Below, piece by piece: positions 1 to 6,627 of a DNA stretch of 7,104 bases; the stretch's first letter is position 1; every line of letters begins with the position of its first letter. This stretch comes from Syntrophaceae bacterium (GTDB lineage Bacteria; Desulfobacterota; Syntrophia; Syntrophales; UBA2210). The stretch lies in NCBI GenBank assembly GCA_030619435.1, contig JAUXBI010000092.1, positions 1 through 7,104 of the forward strand, written 5' to 3'. The translations under genes and the position numbers were made by a program. The notes beneath the pieces were generated by a model. The model did no database searches and was not told the DNA's origin. It worked only from the letters and a program-made list of their open reading frames with translations.

Positions 1-1
1 C

Positions 2-160
2 GAAGGCACTTCCAAACTCGATGAGATATTAAAAGACTATGAAGCCATTGAACATGATTTCATAACCCAGGCCAGGACACTCTATTCAAACTTTTTGTGG
101 CTCTCAGATATAAGAAAGCGTGCCTTGGAAGGTCATAAAGGGCATGGGAGACAGAGATAA
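2..160 (+). CDS. C-terminal end of an unrecognised protein (5' truncated)
   Basis: An open frame enters from the left edge and runs 52 codons to a TAA at 158-160; its start lies outside the window. The visible tail is strongly charged and looks helical, with alternating acidic and basic residues through LDEILKDYEAIEHDF. A short aromatic-hydrophobic patch (YSNFLWL) follows, then a basic Gly/His/Arg-rich tail ending GHGRQR. I see no Cys, no catalytic motif and no membrane segment, and I do not recognise the family. The stop lies only 17 bases before the glutaminase-subunit start, with that gene's Shine-Dalgarno in the gap, so the two are probably co-transcribed. A nitrogen-assimilation gene such as a glutamine synthetase would fit this position, but the tail does not resemble a GlnA C-terminus I know, so I assign no function. 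Confidence 0.6.
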   Translation, partial: EGTSKLDEILKDYEAIEHDFITQARTLYSNFLWLSDIRKRALEGHKGHGRQR

Positions 161-177
161 ACTTAAGGAGTAGCGGT

Positions 178-1236
178 ATGTGTGGAATCGTTGGAATAGT
201 AAATACTGACGGTAAATTAATTGATGGAAGCCATATAAGGGAAGCTATAAGGATTCAGCGGGAACGGGGGAACGGTCTCGGCGGCGGGTTTGCCGTCTAT
301 GGTTTATATCCCGAGAATAAAGACAAATACGCCTTTCACGTTATGTACGATGGAGACCGGAACAGTCCCATTATAACTATCGTTGAAGATTACCTGAAAA
401 CCAAAACGAATATCTATCAATCCGAGCAGATACCTGTATATCCGAATGACCGCATCGCGAAAGGACCCTATTTTAAAAGGTACTTTCTGAAACCCATCGA
501 AGAGTTCATAGGTCAGGATCGGACGGAAGAGGATTATATCGTTGAGATTGTGATGACCATCAATAATAAAATGGAAGGTGCCTTCGTTCAGTCTTCCGGT
601 AAAAATATGGGTGTATTCAAGGGCGTTGGTTATCCTGAGGATATTGCCGATTATTTCAGAATAGAAGCTTATAAGGGATACACATGGGTTGCCCATAATC
701 GCTTTCCCACCAATAGCCCTGGCTGGTGGGGAGGGGCACATCCGTTCACTCTTCTCGACAAGGCGGTAGTCCATAATGGTGAAATTACCAGTTACGGGAC
801 GAACGTCCGGTGGCTCGAGATGTTCGGATATTACTGTATGCTAAAGACCGATACTGAGGTCATATCTTACATATATGATAAGCTGACAAGACTGGACAAT
901 CTGACAAAAGAAGATGCCTGCTTTGTAATGGCTCCTACTCTTTGGGATGAAATTGACCGCACAAATGACGGGAAAAAGAGATATTTAAGGCAGATTTACG
1001 GCCCCGCCATAGTAAACGGTCCCTTTGGAATCATCCTGACCCACAAAAACGGCGCTATTGTTCTTAATGACAGAAACAAGCTCCGCCCCGTGGTGTGTGC
1101 AAAAGATGGTGACACCTACTATGCATCATCTGAGGAGTGCAGTATACGGCTCCTTTCACCTGATGTGGAACATATCTGGTCGCCAAAGGGCGGGGAACCC
1201 GTTATCATAGATTTTCCCGAGGAATTTGTACAATGA
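178..1236 (+). CDS. Glutamate synthase, glutaminase (class II amidotransferase) subunit, archaeal-type GltB1
   Basis: This is the stand-alone N-terminal nucleophile (Ntn) glutaminase of a split glutamate synthase. It hydrolyses glutamine to glutamate and passes ammonia to the FMN subunit encoded next; it is expected to be cytoplasmic. The protein begins MCGIVGI, so removal of Met exposes Cys2, the class II nucleophile. Other family landmarks are RFPTN at 175-179 (Arg for the substrate carboxylate), HNGEI at 199-203 (Asn/Gly oxyanion region), TDTE at 224-227 and DRNKLRP at 298-304, a variant of the GltB DRNGLRP motif. The 352 residues correspond to the glutaminase portion of GltB alone. The late position of RFPTN matches GltB rather than PurF or AsnB. 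AGGAG at 166-170 sits 7 bases before the ATG. The TGA stop overlaps the next start as ATGA, implying translational coupling. 'gltB1' is a descriptive label, so no symbol is given. Confidence 0.93.
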   Translation: MCGIVGIVNTDGKLIDGSHIREAIRIQRERGNGLGGGFAVYGLYPENKDKYAFHVMYDGDRNSPIITIVEDYLKTKTNIYQSEQIPVYPNDRIAKGPYFKRYFLKPIEEFIGQDRTEEDYIVEIVMTINNKMEGAFVQSSGKNMGVFKGVGYPEDIADYFRIEAYKGYTWVAHNRFPTNSPGWWGGAHPFTLLDKAVVHNGEITSYGTNVRWLEMFGYYCMLKTDTEVISYIYDKLTRLDNLTKEDACFVMAPTLWDEIDRTNDGKKRYLRQIYGPAIVNGPFGIILTHKNGAIVLNDRNKLRPVVCAKDGDTYYASSEECSIRLLSPDVEHIWSPKGGEPVIIDFPEEFVQ

Positions 1237-2765
1237 GCGAGTCCATAAGCATGAAAAACAACTGGAAGATACTGCCGCCTTTTCACCCCGAATTCGATCT
1301 CGATAGATGTGACTATAAGAACGGCTGCACGATATGTGTAGAGGAATGTACCTTCGGTGAGATTTCGCTCAAACCGGTCAAAGGAAAGGACGGTAATATT
1401 CTGCATCGCCCCTGGGCAAACATGCGGGCGTGCAATTCCTGCCAGCGTTGCGTCAAGATGTGCCCCCAGAGTGCTATTCATGTTGTATCACAGCCAATGC
1501 ATACCTCCCACGGCTACTGGAAAACTGAACCTGTCAGCAATATCTGGCGCCAGGCGGATTCCGAAGGTGGTGTGTTGCTCGTGGGAACAGGCGCAACGGG
1601 CCCGCAGAAGCGGTATTTTGATCACATTATGTTCGATGCCTGCCAGGTTACCAACCCTTCGATCGATCCCCTGAGGGAACCGATGGAGATCAGGCGATAT
1701 CTCGGCCGGAAGGCGGAACGATATGGAGGCGAGGTTGGTCCGCAGCTCAAACTGGAAGTGCCGATCATGTTCGGGGCCATGAGCTTTGGCGCCTTGAATC
1801 TGAGGGTACAGGAAGCCGAGGCAAAGGCAACGCGGAAGATGGGAACATACTGGAATACGGGAGAGGGCGGATTTCACGAAAGACTGAGGGATTACGGTGC
1901 GAATACAATCGTGCAGGTTGCCTCTGGGAGATTCGGTGTCAGTGAGGATTATATGAAATCGGCTGCTGCAGTGGAGATAAAGATAGGTCAGGGTGCCAAA
2001 CCGGGTATCGGAGGCCATCTCCCGGGTGAAAAGGTATCGGAGGCTATTTCAAAAACGAGAATGATCCCCGAGGGATCCGATGCGCTTTCTCCAGCGCCGC
2101 ACCATGACATCTATTCCATAGAGGACCTGAGACAGCTCATTTATGCCATAAAAGAGTCGACTGATTACAGGCTCCCCGTATCGGTAAAGATTTCAGCTGT
2201 CAACAACGTGGCGCCCATTTCAAGTGGCATTGCACGTGCGGGAGCCGACATCATAGCCATTGACGGATTTCGAGGAGGTTCCGGTGCCTCACCTCTTCAG
2301 ATACGCCAGAATACAGGCATCCCTATAGAACTTGCCATATCTGCCGCGGACAGGAGACTTACGGAAGAGGGAATCAGAAACACGGTCAGCCTGGTTGCGT
2401 CGGGGGGAATACAGAATTCTTCCGATGTGCTGAAGGCCATATGCCTCGGTGCCGATGCGGTTTATGTGGGAACGCCTGTCTTAATCTCTCTTGGGTGCAA
2501 TGTTTGTCAGCGTTGTTTCACCGGAAAATGTCCCTACGGTATTACCACAAACAGGCCGGGCTTGGCAGAGAGAATTGATGTGGATGAAGCAGCGCAGGCG
2601 CTTACCAACCTTCTTCATGCCTGGGGAGAAGAGATAAAAGAGCTCATGGGATCAATGGGAATAAGTGCGATAGAGGCCTTGCGTGGAAACAGGGATAGAC
2701 TTCGCGGTGTAGGTCTGAATGAGGAAGAATTGAGAATTCTTGGAATCAAGCACGCCGGAGCATGA
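1233..2765 (+). CDS. Glutamate synthase FMN-binding synthase subunit with N-terminal 2x[4Fe-4S] ferredoxin domain (archaeal-type GltB2)
   Basis: This is the synthase core, which aminates 2-oxoglutarate to 2-iminoglutarate and reduces it to glutamate on FMN. Residues 20-85 form a two-cluster ferredoxin: C26/C32/C35/C39, then CxxCxxCxxxCP at C67/C70/C73/C77. Residues about 140-460 form the FMN TIM-barrel. Visible motifs are MFGAMSFGAL (179-188), GEGG (210-213), GGHLPGEKV (260-268), VKIS (318-321), GGSGASP (348-354) and the phosphate-binding VASGGI (388-393). C422-x5-C428-x4-CP matches the [3Fe-4S] ligands of GltB, with an extra C425 inside. The central inactive domain of full-length GltB is absent, as expected for the roughly 500-residue archaeal type. 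The start at 1233 is chosen because GAGGA at 1219-1223 lies 9 bases upstream; the in-frame ATG at 1251 lacks such a site. It overlaps the glutaminase gene by 4 bases and ends 1 base before the next start. Confidence 0.94.
   Translation: MSESISMKNNWKILPPFHPEFDLDRCDYKNGCTICVEECTFGEISLKPVKGKDGNILHRPWANMRACNSCQRCVKMCPQSAIHVVSQPMHTSHGYWKTEPVSNIWRQADSEGGVLLVGTGATGPQKRYFDHIMFDACQVTNPSIDPLREPMEIRRYLGRKAERYGGEVGPQLKLEVPIMFGAMSFGALNLRVQEAEAKATRKMGTYWNTGEGGFHERLRDYGANTIVQVASGRFGVSEDYMKSAAAVEIKIGQGAKPGIGGHLPGEKVSEAISKTRMIPEGSDALSPAPHHDIYSIEDLRQLIYAIKESTDYRLPVSVKISAVNNVAPISSGIARAGADIIAIDGFRGGSGASPLQIRQNTGIPIELAISAADRRLTEEGIRNTVSLVASGGIQNSSDVLKAICLGADAVYVGTPVLISLGCNVCQRCFTGKCPYGITTNRPGLAERIDVDEAAQALTNLLHAWGEEIKELMGSMGISAIEALRGNRDRLRGVGLNEEELRILGIKHAGA
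2757..2760 (+). promoter_or_regulatory. Shine-Dalgarno site that fixes the start of the GXGXG/GltD fusion gene
   Basis: GGAG lies 6 bases before the ATG at 2767, inside the last codons of the FMN subunit gene. This supports 2767 over the in-frame TTG at 2740, which would add nine residues and overlap the upstream gene by 26 bases. The ATG begins one base after the upstream TGA, an arrangement typical of translational coupling by terminating ribosomes. Confidence 0.7.
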
Positions 2766-2766
2766 T

Positions 2767-4929
2767 ATGCTGACGATAGAAACAAGGGGGCTTTACTACA
2801 AGGCCCTTAACAGACAGATTAAAAAGTCGCTCTCGCGGGGAGAAAACGAAATCGTCCTAAAGGATGTTCTGGGACAGCGTTATATAGGGGGCGGTCTGGA
2901 GAGTACAGCCCGTTTTGATATCTATGGTACGCCGGGACAGGACCTCGGCGCCTTTATGAACGGTCCCGAGATTATCGTGCACGGCAATGCCCAGGACGGC
3001 GTTGGCAACACGATGAATAAGGGGAAAATCATAATCCACGGTAAGACAGGTGAGATTCCGGGCCACTCAATGAGAGGGGGAAAGGTCTTTATCCGAGATG
3101 ATGTGGAGTACCGTGCCGCGATACATATGAAGGAATATCTCGATCTTGTCCCCTGGCTCATCATAGGAGGAACGGCGAAGGATTACTGCGGCGAGTATAT
3201 GGCTGGCGGCAGAGTCGTGGTGCTCAACCTGGGAAACATTAAAGGCTCGCCCGTGGGATACAGTGTGGGAACGGGCATTCACGGTGGTGCAATATTCGTA
3301 AGAGGTGAAGTCAAGGAGTATCAGCTGGGGATGGGTGCAATATTTGCCGAACTTGATGATTTCGACCAAATGTTTCTGAAAGAGGTTTTTGAAGAATATT
3401 CGAGACATTTCGATGCCGATCTGAGCGGCATAGTAGCGGGAGAGTTTGTGAAGATAACAAAAAAGGGACATCGGCCTTTCGCTAAACTATATACGCCCGG
3501 GATGAACGTTAAGACCGATGCTCCGATCCACTTCAACCTTACACCGCCCTGTGCGTACGCATGTCCCACAGGGATTCCCACGCCGGTTTTTTTCAATCTT
3601 ATTAAGGACGGAAAGGTTGTCGAAGCCCAGCGATTAATGGACGAATATACACCCTTCAGGATGTCTGTCTGCGGGACCGCCTGTCCGGCACTCTGCATGG
3701 ATGCATGCAACCGGGGTATGATTGACGAACCGCTCCATTTGCAGGAGATGGCAAAGAAGTACTATCCTGATTTCAACCCGGATGTTCTGGAAGAGGAGAA
3801 AGGACAGGTTATTTCCATTATCGGTGCGGGGCCCGCAGGCCTTTCGGCCGCCTGGCAGCTTTCGAGACGGGGATATAGAATCAGGGTTTACGATGCCTTG
3901 GATGATCTTGGCGGTAAGGTGAGGAAAGCCATCCCGCGTGAAAGACTTTCAGACGAGGCCCTCGACAGGGATATAGAGAGGATTACCTCACTTCCGATCG
4001 AATTTAATACGGGCAGGAGGATCGATCGGAAGGTGTTTGAGAAGCTCTATAAGGAATCCGACATCGTCCTTGTTGCCACCGGTGCTCACATAGCCAGGAG
4101 AATCGAATATTTGGGGGGAGAGAGAATTCTTTCAGGTCTGCAGTTTCTCATGGACATCAACGAAGGGAAGGATATGGATCTCTCGGGAAGTGAGATCGTG
4201 ATCATCGGTGCCGGCAACGTGGGTATGGATATAGCCTGTGAATCATGGAGGCTGGGGGCAAAAAAAGTGACTGCCCTGGATGTTCAGAAACCCTTTGCCT
4301 TCGGACATGAATTGGACTCAGCAGTGGAACGGGGAACGAATATTCTCTGGCCGAAATTTATAGAAAAACTGAATTCTGAGAAGGTCTTTTTCAGTGATGG
4401 AACGGAACTGAGAGCGGATGTGGTGCTTTTCAGCATAGGAGAGATACCCGACACTTCTTTTCTTCCCGAATCCGTCTTGATCGACGAAAAGGGATATATT
4501 GTTACGGCGGAAAAATCCTTCAGGAGCAGTGATCTGAAGATTTGCGGGTGTGGTGACATACGCAGGCCGGGTCTTATTGCCGACGCTGTGGGATCGGGAA
4601 GGCTTGCCGCGCTTGAAATTTATGCGATCCTCACGGGGAATAAATTCATCTATCCCGAAAAAAATCTTGTACCGAAAAGACGGATTAACACTCTCTATTT
4701 TGGTGGTGAGGAGGATGAGACAGACAGGTGTATGAGCTGCGGCACCTGTATCTTTTGCGATAAATGTATAGAGAGCTGTCCACAGGAGGCAATAACACGT
4801 AACGGAGAGGTCTTTACAATTGATCCGCTGAAATGTTCATTATGCTATACCTGTGTTAATGTATGCCCGCGTGGGGCGATTCAGGCCGAGTTTTTTATTG
4901 ATGTCAAAGATGCTGCCTTTAATGAATGA
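2767..4929 (+). CDS. Glutamate synthase fusion: GXGXG domain (GltB3) + GltD-like FAD/NAD(P)H oxidoreductase + C-terminal 2x[4Fe-4S] ferredoxin
   Basis: A 720-residue fusion of three modules. Residues about 1-235 are the glycine-rich GXGXG beta-helix that ends classical GltB (GGGL at 41-44, GGKV at 104-107, GGRVVV at 147-152). Residues about 255-630 resemble GltD: an Fe-S helical region (C262, C266, C302, C306, C310, C314, Q326), an FAD Rossmann GAGPAG (353-358), a dinucleotide Rossmann GAGNVG (481-486) and the FAD-closing CGCGD (593-597). Residues 650-705 hold a ferredoxin, C661/C664/C667/C671 and C690/C693/C696/C700, preceded by extra C655 and C658. Its role is to oxidise NAD(P)H and send electrons through Fe-S centres to the FMN of the synthase subunit, while the beta-helix packs against that subunit. 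GxGxxG followed by D505 and no Arg pair suggests NADH. The ATG at 2767 is preferred on Shine-Dalgarno position. The GltB3-GltD fusion is read directly from one uninterrupted frame. Confidence 0.9.
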   Translation: MLTIETRGLYYKALNRQIKKSLSRGENEIVLKDVLGQRYIGGGLESTARFDIYGTPGQDLGAFMNGPEIIVHGNAQDGVGNTMNKGKIIIHGKTGEIPGHSMRGGKVFIRDDVEYRAAIHMKEYLDLVPWLIIGGTAKDYCGEYMAGGRVVVLNLGNIKGSPVGYSVGTGIHGGAIFVRGEVKEYQLGMGAIFAELDDFDQMFLKEVFEEYSRHFDADLSGIVAGEFVKITKKGHRPFAKLYTPGMNVKTDAPIHFNLTPPCAYACPTGIPTPVFFNLIKDGKVVEAQRLMDEYTPFRMSVCGTACPALCMDACNRGMIDEPLHLQEMAKKYYPDFNPDVLEEEKGQVISIIGAGPAGLSAAWQLSRRGYRIRVYDALDDLGGKVRKAIPRERLSDEALDRDIERITSLPIEFNTGRRIDRKVFEKLYKESDIVLVATGAHIARRIEYLGGERILSGLQFLMDINEGKDMDLSGSEIVIIGAGNVGMDIACESWRLGAKKVTALDVQKPFAFGHELDSAVERGTNILWPKFIEKLNSEKVFFSDGTELRADVVLFSIGEIPDTSFLPESVLIDEKGYIVTAEKSFRSSDLKICGCGDIRRPGLIADAVGSGRLAALEIYAILTGNKFIYPEKNLVPKRRINTLYFGGEEDETDRCMSCGTCIFCDKCIESCPQEAITRNGEVFTIDPLKCSLCYTCVNVCPRGAIQAEFFIDVKDAAFNE

Positions 4930-4930
4930 T

Positions 4931-4948
4931 CTCTCTCGCGTAAGAGAG
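4931..4948 (+). other. Small hairpin in the 77-base gap before pyrG
   Basis: CTCTCT (4931-4936) and AGAGAG (4943-4948) are perfect inverted repeats around the six-base loop CGCGTA, beginning one base after the stop of the fusion gene. The stem is only 6 bp and no T-run follows (TTACTGTAATTT), so it is a poor intrinsic terminator. It might mark a transcript end or processing site, or be chance. The rest of the gap (4949-5006) holds the pyrG Shine-Dalgarno AAGGTG at 4995-5000; I see no convincing promoter there. Confidence 0.35.
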
Positions 4949-5006
4949 TTACTGTAATTTACCGTTACGTGCGATTTATGTGAAAAGGCTGAAGAAGGTG
5001 TGAGCA

Positions 5007-6611
5007 ATGAGAACAAAATTTATCTTTGTAACAGGAGGTGTTCTTTCTTCCCTCGGTAAAGGATTAGCCGCTGCTTCTATAAGTTCCCTTCTTGAGTGCA
5101 GGGGTCTGAAGGTCACTAATCAGAAACTGGATCCATACATCAATGTCGATCCCGGCACAATGAATCCCCTCCAGCATGGTGAGGTTTTCGTTACGGACGA
5201 TGGGGCAGAAACCGATCTGGATCTTGGTCATTATGAGCGTTTTACAAATGCTCATCTTGGGAAGGGGAATAATCTTACAACAGGACAGGTGTACTTTTCA
5301 GTAATATCAAAGGAGAGAAAGGGAGAGTATCTGGGTGGAACGGTCCAGGTTATACCCCATATCACCAATGAAATAAAAGATTACATCAGGAATGCAGCCG
5401 CTGGTGTTGATGTTGCCATTGTGGAAATCGGTGGAACGGTTGGAGATATTGAGAGTTTGCCCTTTCTGGAAGCAATAAGGCAATTTCGGAATGAGGCGGG
5501 AAAAGAAAACGCAATCTTTATCCACCTGACATGGGTTCCTTACCTTAAAGCGGCAGGAGAGGTAAAAACAAAACCGACACAGCACAGTGTGAAGGCTCTT
5601 CGTGAAATCGGTATTCAGCCCGACATCCTTCTCTGCCGGACAGAGGAATTTTTGTCAGACGATATAAAAGCAAAGATCTCCCTTTTCTGTAATGTGGAGA
5701 TTGAATCGGTTTTTACCGCAAAGGACGTTGACTGTATTTATGAAGTTCCCCTCATCTTCCATAAGGAAGGTGTGGATGAAAAGATCGTAAATCTTTTAAA
5801 TATATGGACCGGGCGGCCACATCTGGGGGAGTGGGAAGAAGTAGTAAATAAGATGAAAAACCCCTCCCATGAAGTTTGTATTGCCATTGTGGGAAAATAT
5901 GTTGACTGGACGGACTCTTATAAGAGCTTGAATGAAGCCCTGGTTCATGGCGGTATTCCAAACGATTGTAAAGTAACCCTTCGTTTCATAGATTCAGAAC
6001 AGATAGAACGTGAAGGAATTAGTGATCAATTTAATGGCATTGGTGGAATACTGGTGCCCGGCGGATTCGGAAGAAGAGGCATAGAGGGTATGATTGACAC
6101 GGTAAGTCACGCCCGCCTTCAGAAGATACCCTATTTTGGTATCTGCCTTGGAATGCAGATGGCCGTTGTGGAGTATGCGAGAAATGTGTGCGGCATGAAA
6201 GAGGCGAACAGTTCCGAATTCAACGGGGATACGGCTTATCCGGTGATTGATCTCCTTCCTGAACAGAATGATGTTACCGATATGGGAGGTACCATGAGGC
6301 TGGGGGCTTATGAATGCCTTCTGGATGCGGGCACCTTTGCATTTGAGGCGTATGGTACGAGGAAGATCAGTGAACGCCACAGGCACCGTTATGAGTTCAA
6401 CAACGAGTACAGAAATGTACTAACCGAAAACGGTCTCCGTGTCAGTGGTACATCACCTGATGGACGTCTTGTGGAGATAGTGGAACTCATCGGCAATCCC
6501 TGGTTTCTGGGCTGTCAGTTTCATCCCGAATTCAAATCGAAGCCGAGAAAACCTCATCCTCTCTTTTACAGGTTTATTGAGGCGTCTCTGAAGTATACGG
6601 AGACAAAGTAG
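5007..6611 (+). CDS. pyrG: CTP synthase (glutamine-hydrolysing)
   Basis: Makes CTP from UTP, ATP and glutamine, the last step of de novo pyrimidine nucleotide synthesis, as a cytoplasmic tetramer. Its 534 residues match the usual 530-550. The N-terminal amidoligase domain (about 1-270) shows [12 protein letters not shown] (8-19, ATP loop), [13 protein letters not shown] (40-52), [16 protein letters not shown] (64-79), [11 protein letters not shown] (140-150, with metal-binding E140) and the UTP-binding [10 protein letters not shown] (187-196). The C-terminal class I glutaminase (about 288-530) has PGGFGRRG (351-358), the nucleophile elbow GICLGMQ (378-384, C380) and HPE (506-508), completing the Cys-His-Glu triad. 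AAGGTG at 4995-5000 lies 6 bases before the ATG. Minor departures from the consensus I know are CRTEE (210-214) for CRS-type and HLTWVPY for HVTLVPY. It follows the glutamate synthase genes by 77 bases, so one transcript or a separate one are both possible. Confidence 0.98.
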   Translation: MRTKFIFVTGGVLSSLGKGLAAASISSLLECRGLKVTNQKLDPYINVDPGTMNPLQHGEVFVTDDGAETDLDLGHYERFTNAHLGKGNNLTTGQVYFSVISKERKGEYLGGTVQVIPHITNEIKDYIRNAAAGVDVAIVEIGGTVGDIESLPFLEAIRQFRNEAGKENAIFIHLTWVPYLKAAGEVKTKPTQHSVKALREIGIQPDILLCRTEEFLSDDIKAKISLFCNVEIESVFTAKDVDCIYEVPLIFHKEGVDEKIVNLLNIWTGRPHLGEWEEVVNKMKNPSHEVCIAIVGKYVDWTDSYKSLNEALVHGGIPNDCKVTLRFIDSEQIEREGISDQFNGIGGILVPGGFGRRGIEGMIDTVSHARLQKIPYFGICLGMQMAVVEYARNVCGMKEANSSEFNGDTAYPVIDLLPEQNDVTDMGGTMRLGAYECLLDAGTFAFEAYGTRKISERHRHRYEFNNEYRNVLTENGLRVSGTSPDGRLVEIVELIGNPWFLGCQFHPEFKSKPRKPHPLFYRFIEASLKYTETK

Positions 6612-6627
6612 CCAGGATTCCATAATA

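Noticed and set aside
2740..2766. In-frame TTG start at 2740 for the GXGXG/GltD fusion gene, adding nine residues
   Set aside because: The added residues lie inside the upstream gene's end and do not look like the family's N-terminus. The ATG at 2767 has GGAG at a good spacing.
3067..3471. 134-codon open frame on the minus strand
   Set aside because: It lies wholly inside the well-supported fusion gene and encodes a low-plausibility protein with no motif. The same applies to the other minus-strand frames, such as 304-774, 1488-2018, 3321-3710 and 5994-6386.
4897..4924. Possible sigma70 promoter for pyrG: TTGATG, 16-base spacer, TAATGA
   Set aside because: The boxes match poorly and lie within the coding end of the fusion gene; matches this weak are expected by chance. 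A second pair at 4949-4978 (TTACTG, GATTTA) is weaker still.
178..4929. A new biological system rather than glutamate synthase, for example a formylmethanofuran dehydrogenase or an unrelated amidotransferase pathway
   Set aside because: The Cys2 glutaminase, FMN synthase barrel with the GltB cluster motif, GXGXG domain and GltD module together account for all the parts of glutamate synthase. The novelty is limited to domain arrangement and cofactor details.
4931..4960. Intrinsic (rho-independent) terminator after the fusion gene
   Set aside because: The stem is only 6 bp and no run of T follows, so it is listed as an unassigned hairpin instead.
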